This document shows, one piece after another, positions 17,654 through 28,825 of a stretch of DNA of 64,000 bases. Numbering within the stretch: the stretch's first letter is position 1; the number at the start of each line of letters is the position of its first letter. The stretch covers positions 1,404,886 to 1,468,885 of the forward strand of contig JAJVDF010000135.1 of the NCBI GenBank assembly GCA_022410635.1, written 5' to 3'. The DNA comes from Tretioscincus oriximinensis (lineage: Eukaryota; Chordata; Lepidosauria; Squamata; Gymnophthalmidae). A program made the position numbers and the translations under genes. The notes beneath the pieces are model-generated. The model did no database searches. It worked only from the letters and a program-made list of their open reading frames with translations, and was not told the origin of the DNA.

Positions 17654-18486
17654 GCTCTATCAAATGCCATCTTTTTAGGCTGAAGAAGCCTAAATGTTGC
17701 AATCTGATTTCAGAAATGGTGGCCTGAAGTGATATCACTTCCAGTCCCCACCCTGCAAATAATATCACAAAATGATGTTGGTTCCTATCCCATCCTGGAA
17801 GTGATGTCATTTTTTTTTTTGCATGCTCAAGGGCTGGTGCAGCTTCATTCCACATTAAGGAAAATAAATCCACAGTAGCCCCAGGAAGCGGACAATTTCA
17901 TACAAATACACAGCTTAATTATAATCCAGCTTCAGTCCACTTTAAGAAAAAAATAAAACCATATTGGCAGCACAGAGTGAATAATTTCCTTACTACACAT
18001 CTTGATTATACTCTAGCTTCAGTCCACTTAAATAACTCCAGCAGCAGCAGGGAGGGAATAACTCCCTTTCCATGTTACCACCACACATCTTTCAGAATAA
18101 ATAAACCCCCAGATGATTAATATTTATGCTTAATCCACTGATATGTGTTGTGCCCCCAAACTGGATTGGGGCAGGAATTCCTCCATGCACAAACCGTACA
18201 CGGAAAATTTGTGACTTCGGTTCTGGTGCAGAACTGGAAATGACAGCAGATATTTTTTTCACACATTACGCACAACAAAGTCTAATTTTACATTTTTGGC
18301 TGCTTCTCTTCCTACTGCTAGTTTCATGAAACTGTTGGGGATCCAAGGTTTTATAATAAAGACATGTTATTGTGAAAGAACTGTGTAGAAAAGCAGGCAG
18401 AAATACAACTTGGAACCATGACACTGGAAAAANAAATTCTGCTTGAAGATGAAAAACCAGAAGCTTTGTTATTGCTGACAACTGGA
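17654..18486. other. Intergenic, no recognised feature
   Basis: Contains a ggaagtgatgtcatt hairpin half and a T-run at 17810-17820. Nothing else that I can assign. Confidence 0.5.
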
Positions 18487-18585
18487 GGGAAGGGAGGGGC
18501 AAAGGAAGGAAGGTGAGTGGGAGGGAGGAAGTTAATAAGGAAGGAAGAAAGAAAGAAAGGAAAGAAGGTGGAAGGGAGGAAGGAA
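18487..18585. repeat. Purine-rich (GGAA/GAAA)n low-complexity tract
   Basis: About 100 bases almost entirely A and G on the plus strand (ggaagg, gaaagaaag units), just before a SINE. Confidence 0.8.
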
Positions 18586-18620
18586 CCACAGCCATTTCCC
18601 TAGCAATGAAGGGGAAAAGC

Positions 18621-18928
18621 AGGCACNGATAGCTCAGTCGCTTAGGAATTCGTCTCTCGCCTGGGAGATGGAGTTTCGAAGCCCTGTGCGGGACGTGGGG
18701 AGGGGTGAGCACCTTCCACTAGCCTGTAGCTCTAGCCAACCCAGCTATTAGAAAGCATGAATTGCAAGAAATTGCAACTGACTGCAAGTAGATACATGGG
18801 AACTACCAGAGCCTGGTGGGGAAGATAGAATGGAAGCCTTCAGGCAAAATATATCCTTGTAAGCCGCTTTGAGTCCCTTTGAAAGGTGAGAAAAGCGGGG
18901 TATAAGAACCAAGTTCTTCTTCTTCTTC
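18621..18928 (+). mobile_element. tRNA-derived SINE with (TTC)n tail, full length
   Basis: The head starts aggcacngatagctcagtcg with an A-box-like tagctcagtcgcttagg and a B box gtttcgaagcc (18673-18683). The body contains tgtagctctagccaacccag and aattgcaagaaattgcaact. The LINE-like 3' end gtaagccgctttgagtccct is followed by aaaagcggggtataagaacc and (TTC)n. Related pieces lie at 14756-14950 and 51524-51654. Confidence 0.8.
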
Positions 18929-20800
18929 CCTGCCTCTGTCCTAACAGGCTGAAGGAAGGGGCGTTCCCTCAGTCTGAAGGGGCAGGGAGGCTCTGCTTTC
19001 CACCTTCGCGGCCCATGAGGTGGCAGAGGAAAACTGTGTGGCCTTTCAGCCCTTTCCCTAGCTTAGCCGAGGATGGAAGATGCACTACTGGTCATGCTCT
19101 CTGTCTGCTAGTTGAATGCCAATATAAATGGCACCTGGAGGCAGACTGAAAGAGGGACTGTAGCCCCTCCCAGACAGCCCTCCCATTGTTTCTGGGATCC
19201 ACTAAAAGAAGCTGTCTGAAGCTTTTTGATTTGTTGCTGCTTGATTTGTTCCTCTAAAAAGGCCTACAATTGGCTAATGGTTCTTCATTATTTTCTATGG
19301 AGATTTTATCATTGATCTTAATCTCTGAGTGTTCAGCGGACCCAACAAACCCAGAGCTCAGTTTTTTTGCACCCTAGAAGTACCTTATTCACCATTCAGA
19401 GCTAATGGTGGTGGATTGAATTACACTGAAATTTTCAAATATGTTCCTTTTTATAATAATCAGCTAGAAATTGGAACCAGTCTTGTTTACAGCAAATGTG
19501 CAAGGAATATCTATTTTTGACCTCAGAAATATGCACAACTTCTTTCATAATCACAAAACTTAAGCAAACTGACAACTTGGATAGCAAGATTTGTCAATAT
19601 TCATATTTTTTTCCTTTTAAATGTGTCAACTATTTCAACCCAATACCAACATGTTCTGACTTAAAGGTCTGCAAGATCCTGCCATGCACGTTTATTCAGC
19701 TAACAAATGCGCAATTCTCTTTGATTACCAGGGCTTCATATGAGGATGGCTTATACAACCTTTTTTTAAGTATGATTAATTTTTATTTAACGAGCACATC
19801 TCTGTCTCAAATTGCATTTTTGTATACTTCCAGACTGGAGAGCTCCAACCTCCTTTATGTCAGTTTGCATTGCTATACACTATATTTATACCTCTGAGAA
19901 CTCTCAGTATGATGTGACTTCAGAAGGATTGGATCACATTCCATCAAATTACCCAACCCATTTAGCCTAAGGCATATTTTAATATCCTCTAGCTAAGGGA
20001 ATAAAGTTCTTTGAAATGTTTCTCATGCATCCAAAAAGCACTGTTTTAATAATTGGTTGGGCAAATAAGTATTGATTTAACCAGTACGTTATTTTTGTAA
20101 GTTGAACTAAAACCAAATATTCCATCTTGCAAAAACTGCAGATTGATGTTTTATTTTATTTTTAAATGCTTGAGAGTAGTGAGTCCGCCCCATATCTATT
20201 TGTTTTGATCCAAACCTTTGCAGCTAGAAAGGAACGAGGGAAGGAAGGATCTTCCTTATATCACCCTCCTGAAATATCAAGTACAGAGAAAAGTATTGAA
20301 AAATACTATTATGATCTAGGAATGGCATGGCACAAGTAATGCAAAAGTAAATGTCTCAGAAAAAAAACTATAAATGCATCTAAACAGAATTTTGCAAATT
20401 ACTATAGAATCATACCAAATAAAAAATATTTTCTTTGATCCGATTTTCTTCTGATGATTATCATACTTGCATTTACGGTAAGTTGCACACTTGAGCTCTA
20501 ATTATGACCAAAAATCCACAGTAAAGAGCAATAATAGATCTTTAACAGAGGATGATCATTAATAGTGTGACTGCCAATTAAGGAGTTATTTTGCGAGAGA
20601 TCCCACTGGGGTCAGTGCTTTGGGTCTCTCTTTTATCTATTAATTGCATTAATCAGACTAAAGGAACAAAGTAGATTCAGCAATATTCATATCTGCTGAT
20701 ACAAAAATTGAAGCGAAAACATGTATGAAGGCAGATTTGGTTCAGGGCAGGGACAGATTAAAGCTTAGGAGCCAGTGAAGTTTTTCTTTTTTATCTAAAA
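18929..20800. other. Intergenic, no recognised feature
   Basis: AT-rich. A 133-codon open frame at 19496-19897 has no recognisable domain and biased hydrophobic composition. I treat it as chance. Confidence 0.55.
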
Positions 20801-21905
20801 CTTGTCCTGATGTAAACAAGTAATATTGCTAGTGCTCCCTGAGATTACTATAAAAGGTGCAATCAAAAAGGACATGGGACGTGTCCTCCAGTTCTTTGAA
20901 CTCGCATGTGCATAGTCTGTCTGAGACTGGAATTTCCATGTACTGTCCTTGAGTCATCAAGACGTTGAGCTGGTTTTAAAGGTAGTAAAGGCGATTCTCA
21001 GGTGTGCTGGGAGATGGGTCCTTAGACACATTTCCAGTTTCACTTGAAGTTTGGAGCCCGAAAGGTACATAGTTGCTTTGGCTTGTGCAATGACTGCTAG
21101 GTCATTTTGGGCTTCAATGTCAAGAGATCTTTGTTTTAAGACTGCCTTTGCCTTGTGTCCCAGGGTCCCAAGAGCTTCCATAGACAAGCCAAGGTAGTTT
21201 AACTTGTCTGCCAAGACTTCTCAGATCTGCAGTGCATCTGTTCTTCCAGGCAGAGGTGCGGCAATCTATCTGACGACATATGTGTTAGTTTCTGCCAATA
21301 ATTGAACTATCTAGATATTACATGACAGCTTAAGGGGGGCATCCCTAATTCTGCCCGAACCGCTGTTGATAAGGAGGAACTAGGCAGACCCAAGAACCTG
21401 CGCAACTGCCTAAATTGGAATACCTCCAAATTATGGAGACTAGTAGAGCCCCAAATTTCAGCTCCATATAGAAGGATGGGAACAACTTTTGTTTTATAAA
21501 CCTCCAGTGTAGGGATAATTGTTCCAGGATATCTGTTGTTGATGAGTTTGTACAACTGGTGGACAGATGGTGCTGCCTTTGTTAAGCAGTTTTTAATGTG
21601 GGGACCCCATGATCCATTAGCTGCAAAAGTAATACCCAGGAATACGAAAGATCTAACCTNTTCAATCATTTGGCCATTTAAAAACCAATTAAATTGCTTT
21701 CTTACATTTCCAAAAATCATGATCTTGGATTTTCCACAATTTATGTGTGGATCATTATCAGTGACCTGATATTGCTGAAGATTTGGAGCGATCTCTTTAG
21801 GCCGACAGGTGTAGTAGCCATTAGGACCATGTCATCTGCTTATAGTAAGATGTTAACTGCCCTATCCATTATTTTAGGACTGTGCAGGTTCCGATGAGTT
21901 AAAGC
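20800..21905 (-). mobile_element. Non-LTR retrotransposon (clade unresolved), RT palm to C-terminus, degraded
   Basis: Minus strand, in order: the RT palm motif as LL-stop-ADDMVLMATTPVGLK (about 21830, Tyr of YADD now TAA); a frameshift near 21760; CGKSKIMIFGN; FVFLGITFAANGSWGPHIKN; a TKVVPILLYGAEIWG block; and, near 20890, LCTCEFKELEDTSHVLFDC, a Cys/His cluster common at the C-terminus of jockey/I/CR1-group LINEs. Several stops and frameshifts. It differs from the L1 and CR1 copies in the window. Confidence 0.75.
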
Positions 21906-22009
21906 TTGGATCTATGAGCTATGTTTGGATTAATAAAGTTTAATGGAAAGACAACTGCAAGGAAAGTACAGTAAAACTTGAACATCAGGTGATGTTCAAG
22001 TTATAGTGT

Positions 22010-22184
22010 TTCTGCACTAGGCTTCATTTTGGGATATATCTTGAAATAGGACCCTGCTGTAACCTATCTAGGATAGGCTATGGTAAGTCCCATTCAGGCT
22101 CTGCCATAGCCTACTTTAGCATCTTGAAGGCAGCTCCCTATTTCAATATATATCCTAAAATAAATCTGAGTGCAGAAAGGGCAT
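22010..22184. repeat. Palindromic hairpin element (TTTCTGCACT family)
   Basis: Left arm tttctgcactaggcttcatt, ttgggatatatcttgaaata; the right arm mirrors it (tttctgcactcagatttatt, ttaggatatatattgaaata on the minus strand). Inner gctatggcag-type blocks also pair. No coding capacity. Confidence 0.65.
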
Positions 22185-23460
22185 TAGAAAACTCTGGTTT
22201 TAAGCCTACCAAATTCCTATAAACAGTTTTTTAGGAAGAGCAAAATAAAGCTTCCATTAGCATAAGTAACTCACTGCAGTATTAGTGCATGTTTCTGAAT
22301 CCATTCCATCTTTTATGTGAAAAAAACTGGGCTCAAAAGGATGTTGTATTGTATATTTTATGATGTAGTTCTACATTCTTTAACAACCTTGCTTCTGGCA
22401 AGACTTTCCATGCCCAAAATCCAGCATTCAGCTCATTCCAGCATACAGAACATGGGAATGGCCACCACTGGNCAAACTGGGGCAATGCTCATTTTCATAA
22501 TTAAAGATTTTTTTAAAAATTGAAAATTTGGAAACATTTTTGCTGTACATGCGCTACCACCGCCTGCATCAACCATTTCACCTGCCTGTCCACGTGGGCC
22601 ACCAACAAATTCAAGGAGGGGCAACAGTGGCAACAAACAAAGAGGATGCAACAGTTGCTGCGCAACCAAGGAGCAAGATTGAGGTGGCATCAATGGCAGC
22701 CAGCCCTGCATCTGCCAGACCAGCACCCCTGTAACCTAAACAGCTCACAGTCTCAATAGAGGTAACAACGGTGTTGAAGGGGAGTGGCAGCCATGGGAAG
22801 GTGCTTGGGTGGCAGTTCAGATGTGGTGGGAAGAGCCCGATGGCCCTTGGGAAGTGGAGCAAGGGCTGCCAGTTCTCTTTGCCTGGCAGCCAACAGGGAC
22901 ACAACCAAAGGGCTTTTGGTCAGTTGAGCCCTACAAGTCCCCCCCCCCCCGAGAGTACATCCAGCCTCCTGCTTCTGCTCCAAGGGGCAAGGAAAAGGCA
23001 GGCCCCTTGGCCTCCACTGAAGCCAGAGTCTGGCCCTTCTTCAGCTGCCCCAGTGCCTCCCAGGCAAGTGTGGTGGCAAGATGGAGGTTGCTGGGTGAAG
23101 GAGCCATTAGGGCTCACTGTGAAAGCACTAGGGTTAGGTCTGCAGCAGCAATGCTTAGGGAACTACCACTGGCCAGATGGTCAAGGGGTGCCTAGTTCAG
23201 CTGTGGCTTCCTCCTGCTACACAGATTTTTCACAAAGACAAGTGTGCCCACCCAGAAAGTGATGTCACAAAAAATTCATGTGCTTCATGCATGAAATTAA
23301 GTCCCAGAGGGCCCCCCCATTTTGTTTATCTGCCCTGGGGCCTGCAAGAGTCTAGTAAAATCTATGATACAGAGGTGTGGATCTGTATTAAGATTTATAT
23401 AAAACAGGAGGTTAGAAGAAATTAAGGAGCGTGAAAGCAGCCTTCTTCAAGGCAGCCTAT
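22185..23460. other. Intergenic; GC-richer block 22540-23250 without recognisable gene
   Basis: Overlapping open frames of up to 163 codons occur on both strands, all Gln/Pro/Gly-rich and without a domain. A C10 run lies at about 22929. The overlap of equally long frames on both strands argues for composition, not coding. Confidence 0.5.
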
Positions 23461-23881
23461 GGCTGCATACACACCACGAATTAAAAACTGCTACAAAGCT
23501 ATATTCTGGAATATAGCAATCGGGGTTTCTGTGCACACCAAACCTGTATACTCTGTGGCCAATGCCCCTGAGCTCTCATCAGTCTCGTCGCAGTGCAGTC
23601 CAAGGCTTTTTTTTTTTTACTCACAGCAGCCTATAGAAACAACTGCCAGGATCTTGGTCGTTATATCCTCAAGTGTCAAATTTGTGCACATGCATGCACA
23701 CAGCCACAGACGTGAGAGGACGGGGGCTCTCTGGAATGATGCCTGAATTTCCCAGCAATAGTTTAATATGGGGAAAATGGCATTTATTTTAGGACAACTG
23801 CTGATAGACGCTTAACCTGTGTGCTTTAGTCTTCCTCATCTCGCTCTGATTGTGGTAAAAATATGCTGTGTGCACGTAGCC
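23461..23881. mobile_element. Non-autonomous DNA element, GGCTGC...GTAGCC ends, relative of 48188-49704
   Basis: Ends ggctgcatacacaccacg and, on the minus strand, ggctacgtgcacacagc. Flanked by TAT on both sides (23458-23460 and 23882-23884). Internal blocks agctatattctggaatatag and ggaatgatgcctgaatttcc are shared with the large palindrome at 48188-49704. No transposase. Confidence 0.6.
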
Positions 23882-23899
23882 TATGAGTACATTCGCATG

Positions 23900-24720
23900 G
23901 AATTAAAAGAAAAGGCATTAAGAGTTGTACTCTATCAGGGGTTGGCTGTCCCTGATATTTAATGACTGGACGGTGACTTGAGGTAGCTTGCCCTGGGGTC
24001 CGTAACACCCGTCGAATAATACACACGGACGACTTTGCAGGTACAACAGGCGATCCTAGGAGGTCCACGGGTCATGGATTCCTCCAGAGGGGCCCAAAAC
24101 GTCAACTTTTATTGACCTCAGTATCAGAAGGCATGTATCAAAATATGATGAGGTGATAGGGGCGGAGGAGACCCAATGCGGTTCAGTGATGTCACAGGTG
24201 ATGCGTTATTCCCCCTCCCAAGTGGGTGCAGCCTGGGTACAGGAAATCCAAATATGGGTAAAGAAGTGTGTGTGGTGTGACTACTGAATGGACCTTAGCT
24301 ACCATTGTGATCCCCTGTCAATCAAACTAAGGACAGGAACAGTGAATNATACCAAGGGCCCAGGACTCTTGATGACCCTTGATTGATAGTAAATAAAGGA
24401 TAGATAGTAGTATCTATAGAAAGGCAGAAAGAGTAAATAGTAGCTTCCCCTTGGTACAGTGGGGTAGGCTTCAGCCTATGTTGCCAAAGTGGTTTTCCCA
24501 GCAGGGGCCAAGCTAGCCCTAGTGTTGAGGCCAACAGTTGACTTCCCTAGCTGATGGGATTAGGTGACCCTATTCAGTAAGGCCATTTAGAAAGGAGCTA
24601 CCTATTCAAANGTGCCCCTGAAGGTAAGGAAAAAGATTAAGTAGGTTCCTGGGGTTGTGCAAAGGTCAGCTTGACCAAGGAAATTTTTGCAAGAAATTAC
24701 CCAGAGGCCTCACTTTGGTA
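23900..24720 (-). mobile_element. Possible LTR-retroelement remnant
   Basis: On the minus strand an AATAAA lies in gtcaataaaagttgacg (about 24115-24100), then a GC-rich stretch resembling an R-U5 end and leader. Boundaries, primer-binding site and target duplication were not found, so this is a weak call. Confidence 0.25.
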
Positions 24721-25833
24721 TCTAGGTCCAGACAGGTATATTTTATATTAATAATATATATTATTCCTAATATGTGTCCCAGGGAAAATTCCCTACAGTA
24801 CTCCCATTTCTTTTCTAAACCACATAAAAATCTAGAAAACGCACTTACAAATGTATTTATCAACTTTTTATTTCTACGCATAATTTCTTTCATTTCCCCC
24901 CTCTAAAATAAATAGGTGAAATCAGCTGAACTGAGAGATAAAGTGAGGCTGCATTGGATATACTTATGACTGAGAGTGGCTCTAAACCCATGTCTACAAT
25001 GTACACGGCCCTGCTCCCTGTAAGCCTTATTATGGGTTACCACAGTGTATACCAGCATGTAGATGGCAGGCACCTATTCTACCCAGAATAAGGCTCAGTG
25101 GGGACAACTTTAGTTTATATAATTACGAACAGAAGGGCAAGTTTATGTCGTTGTGTTGTCAGTGTGTCGTCTATAGGAAATCCACTAGTAGTACATGTTT
25201 ATCTGCCACCCCATATTCTCTATAAGTTGGACTGCAAAACACTCAAACTTTAACAAGTAATTATTGACAGTTCTGAGTTCCATAATATCCTGTCTAATCC
25301 ACTTTCAAAGGCAGCAGCCATTTAAGTAATCTGCTCTTTTGCTATAGTTTGAATAAGCTGAGTGGAACTGATATGATAGGACTGACTGTTTTTTTCAAGT
25401 TCAGCAGTTTTATCTAATTAAGGACCATTATAGTAGCTGAAAACTGTACACAATTGTGGAGCCACACTGCAGCCAAATGCATAGGCGATTGGTTTTCAGC
25501 TGGTAATAATGCTGATCATTTTTCCTGCATGCTTCCTAATGGGCTAAAAAATCAATTTGGCTACACCGAGGAGCAATTTGATAGCCACTTGGCTTTTCTG
25601 CAAGCATAAATACAAGCTGATTTTTCAGCTAAATGAAGTGGCCTTAAGAGTTGTCTTTGGCTCACTTGATTACAGCTTCTGTCTGTGACTAATGGTTGAC
25701 AAGATCCAAGGATTTGTATATGGAAGTTCAGCCACAAAGGGAGAGCATACATCCTATGCTAGTCTTATAGGTGGTCATCAAATGTAGAAGAGTGACAGCA
25801 GAAATGTAAATTATTTTTCTAGGCATGTTTAGC
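24721..25833. other. Intergenic; one palindromic hairpin remnant
   Basis: 25011-25106 pairs gccttattatgggttac with the inverse of acccagaataaggct and has the shared gatggcaggcacctattct block. The remaining sequence is unrecognised. Confidence 0.45.
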
Positions 25834-26040
25834 TAGGCTGACCAGATGACCTCTTTTGTGTGTTTGTGTGTAAATCCGGTTTTGGGGTGCCTCCAGGTTT
25901 TTGCTGAGGAATTTTTTGTTGAAAAAAAGATTTTGTTATGAAATTCTTTTTCTATTTTTTTTCCTCAGCAAAAACAGGGTGGCACCCCAAAACCAGATTT
26001 TCACACACACCCTCCTAAAAGGGGTCATCTGGTCAGCCTA
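25834..26040. mobile_element. Foldback (palindromic) element, copy 2, family TAGGCTGACCAGATGACC
   Basis: The same 18-base ends as the copy at 3729-3927, exactly mirrored. Inner arms cggttttggggtgcctcc and caccccaaaaccag, plus ttgctgagga/tcctcagcaa, pair around an A/T loop. Flanks GTTTAGC and GTTTAGT give a 7-bp duplication with one mismatch (or perfect 5-bp TTTAG). Confidence 0.75.
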
Positions 26041-27079
26041 GTTTAGTGCATGTAAATCCTAATATTCTCTGGCTCATGTAAATCACTTTTGAAACCTCAA
26101 GTATAATAAAGTATATACGTAGCATGAAAAAGCCTGGTTCTGTTTCTGGAACTTAAAATCATTCATACCTCGTATCACCGTGTCCAAGGTTCCAAGGTCT
26201 GTCTTTATGGAGTAATGATAGGTCTTGCAATGTTGATTTTGGTGGCACCATAAGCTGCCCAGTCATCTGTCCAATATGGCAGCGGGGGCAGCTACATGCA
26301 GAATAAAGGGGGGAAGCAGAACCATGGAGGTGAGAGGAGGAGTCATCTTTCGTCCCCAGCCACAGCAGCACTGGAGGAAGGGGGCAGGGGAAGCTGCTAT
26401 ACTACCCAATTTTTCAGGCTTACCCACTAGTGACTTAATAAATCATTGAAACAAACGGTATATCCTGCTTCAGGATTCTCTAACTAGCACAACCTTATTT
26501 TGCATCCCTCCTCACATCTGTATTCTAGTGGTCCTAGGATCATTATCCATGGAAGATTTGAAGCAGCTTAATTGGAGAGGAAGTTGCTGGAGCTTCAACA
26601 TTCAGCAAAAATCATTTTTTTACCTCCCATTTGTGGAATTCTCTCTTGGTTTGAAAAAACCAGAATAAGTAAGATTGCCAGGCCCAAGGATTGTCCCAGT
26701 GGTTTGAGGAGTTTCTTCCCATTCTGTCCCAAGGGAACTGAAAAAAAATATTGAAGTATGACATGGCCATTTCTGTGACCTTGGGGAGGGAGGTTCAAGC
26801 TTTCCTTTGATTTTAACAAGCCTCTTCCTGAGTACATGGTAACTAAGGATTAAGCTTCAGATTGTGTAAAGTGAAGCTTTCCTCTTTGGGTTTTATCAGA
26901 GATAGGCATCCATATAAGCCTCTTTTAACTTCTGGATGAACTCTAATAAAGGTGAAAAAGTAGGTGAGAAGCATCAGGGTGGCAAACCAACCTTACTTTG
27001 CGGATTATCTATTTGGAAGGAAGGACAAGTGTGGAAGCTGATTGGCTAAATACTATACATTCTTGGTGTAAAAAGGTTT
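26041..27079. other. Intergenic, no recognised feature
   Basis: No repeat or gene that I can assign. Short open frames only. Confidence 0.55.
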
Positions 27080-27880
27080 TTTAATTTTTTTAATAAATTT
27101 TATTTTATTACAGAATAAACCAACAAATAAGTACAATAAACTACTCCCCCCCACCCAAGGGACCTGTAGGAGCAGCTAAAAATCAAAGCCTAGGTCAAAG
27201 ATCATGGCGATCATGTGTTGGCATTCAAACCACATGTGGATATACTTTCTGGTAACCTTACAACTGTGCCAACAAGTAGGTGGGGAACCACACATCAGTG
27301 TTAGTTGAGCTGGTGTTAGGTACCACCTACTTACTATTTTAATCTGTGACTCTTTTATTTTATTATATTTAATATGATTGATATCGCTAACCTGGTCAGA
27401 CCATACTGAATCCACTAACGCCATATCTTCCTGCCACCTGGAGTAAGCTAAAGTTTGGTTAATATATTTAGGTTAAATCTCTCCTATCAAATACTATACC
27501 CCTTTTTAAAAAATCCACTATTTCTTCAAATGCTTCCCTCCTCTGAACCATCTAAACCTTCATCTTGGGTTTATTGATAAAGGTGTGCACCACCAATTCC
27601 CCAAGCCAGTTATGCGTGTTTGGGCAAAGCGATCTTATTTGCTGAAGTGATAAGGGATTTCTAGCATTATCATACAACTCTCTGGTCGTCTTAACTGGTA
27701 GTTTTCAAAGGTATTTTGGAGATTGGGCTCTTCCAGACGATTGATTACTTTAGTTGAAGTAACTTGAAGGCATAGATGCTTCCATGTATCCCACAATGCT
27801 TTAAATGGGTGAAGCCAAAGGTTCATCTTTCTGTTATTCATCCTATCAGTCATAATGGATAGGTTCTTCATCTTGTTCAG
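27080..27880 (-). mobile_element. L1 LINE fragment, ORF2 C-terminal region, degraded
   Basis: Minus strand: KIVSRWYLTPAQLTLMCGSP, then CWHSCKVTRKYIHMWFEC, the C-terminal Cys/His knuckle of L1 ORF2, with upstream LWLHPFKALWDTWKHLCLQV. A T-rich run at 27078-27112 marks the poly(A) end. The part after the knuckle is missing. Confidence 0.75.
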
Positions 27881-27997
27881 TGCAATGAAGTCAATTCATT
27901 TTGTTAGTAGCTAACCCAAACAAACCTCTTGGGTCAAGCATAGTTTCTGGTTCTTCTGCGTTCAACTAGTATCAAGGAGACAGGAGACTTACAATGC

Positions 27998-28825
27998 AAG
28001 AGGAGCAACTTTATAAATCTGTGGTGAGGCCACATTTGGAATGCTGTGTTCAGTTCTGGACACCACATCTCAAGAGGGATATTTTGGAACTGGAGAAGGT
28101 GCAGAAAAGGGCAACAAAAATGATCAAGGGTCTGGAGCACCTCCCTTACGAAGCAAGGCTGCAACGTCTGGGCCTCTTCAGCCTGGAAAGAAGACGTTTG
28201 AGGGGTGATCTGATTGAAGTGTACAAAATCATGCATCTGAAGAAGTAGACCTGTCTACGAAAGCTTATGCCAACCACTTTTCTCAAGTTAGTCTCAAAGT
28301 GCTGCTAGCTCCTTTGCTGGACTTTCTGCTAGACTAACACGGCTATTCATCTGAAATTGAAAATCATGCATGGGATCAACAGGGTGAATAGAGAAAAAAT
28401 GTTTTCTCTATCACACAACACAAGGACCAGAGGGCACTCCTTAAAACTGTTGGGTAGAAAAGTGAGAACAGACAAAGGAAAGTATTTTTTCACCCAGAGG
28501 GTCATTGGCCTGTGGAATTTACTTCCTGAAGAGGTAGTGGTAGCTAACAGCTTGGATAGTTTCAAGACAGGAATAGAGAGGTTTATGGACACCAAGGGTA
28601 TAAATGGATACTAGGATGGATGTCTGGATGTTGCCTCTGGGATGGAGCAACAGGCATGACTCCTGAAATACCATTTGCAGGGAGTCATGAACAGGAGCAT
28701 ATTTTGCTTTCTTCTGTTTGGACTGCCCAGGTGCATCTGGTGGGCCTCTGTGTGAGACAGAATGCTGGACTTGATGGGCTGTGGCCTGATCCAGTATGGC
28801 TCTTCTTATGTTCTTATGTTCTTAA
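27998..28825 (+). mobile_element. CR1 LINE, best-preserved 3' copy, interrupted by a 123-bp insertion
   Basis: ORF2 C-terminus: [53 protein letters not shown], then after the insertion (28237-28359) NREKMFSLSHNTRTRGHSLK and FFTQRVIGLWNLLPEEVVVA. The 3' UTR ends in (ATGTTCTT)n repeats. Removing the insertion and one target copy restores the CR1 frame. Confidence 0.9.
28237..28359 (+). mobile_element. 123-bp insertion of the hammerhead-like repeat in CR1, 12-bp target duplication
   Basis: AAAATCATGCAT occurs at 28225-28236 and again at 28360-28371. The insert begins exactly at CTGAAGAAG of the hammerhead-like core (CTGAAGA, GTAGAC/GTCTAC stem, GAAA, GC-TTAT-GC) and ends cggctattcatctgaaattg, so the catctgaa block occurs at both junctions. 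This is the cleanest and apparently youngest copy in the window. Confidence 0.75.

Noticed and set aside
18630..18683. tRNA gene on the plus strand
   Set aside because: A tRNA-like SINE head continuing into a LINE-like body and (TTC)n tail, with further copies at 51524 and 14756.
19496..19897. 133-codon open frame
   Set aside because: AT-rich, no domain, no flanking splice or promoter signal; expected by chance.
22771..23262. 163-codon open frame as a gene
   Set aside because: Equally long frames overlap on both strands in a GC-rich, Gln/Pro-rich block without any domain; composition explains it.
28801..28825. (ATGTTCTT)n as an independent microsatellite
   Set aside because: It is the normal octamer tail of the CR1 3' end, seen at the other CR1 copies as well.
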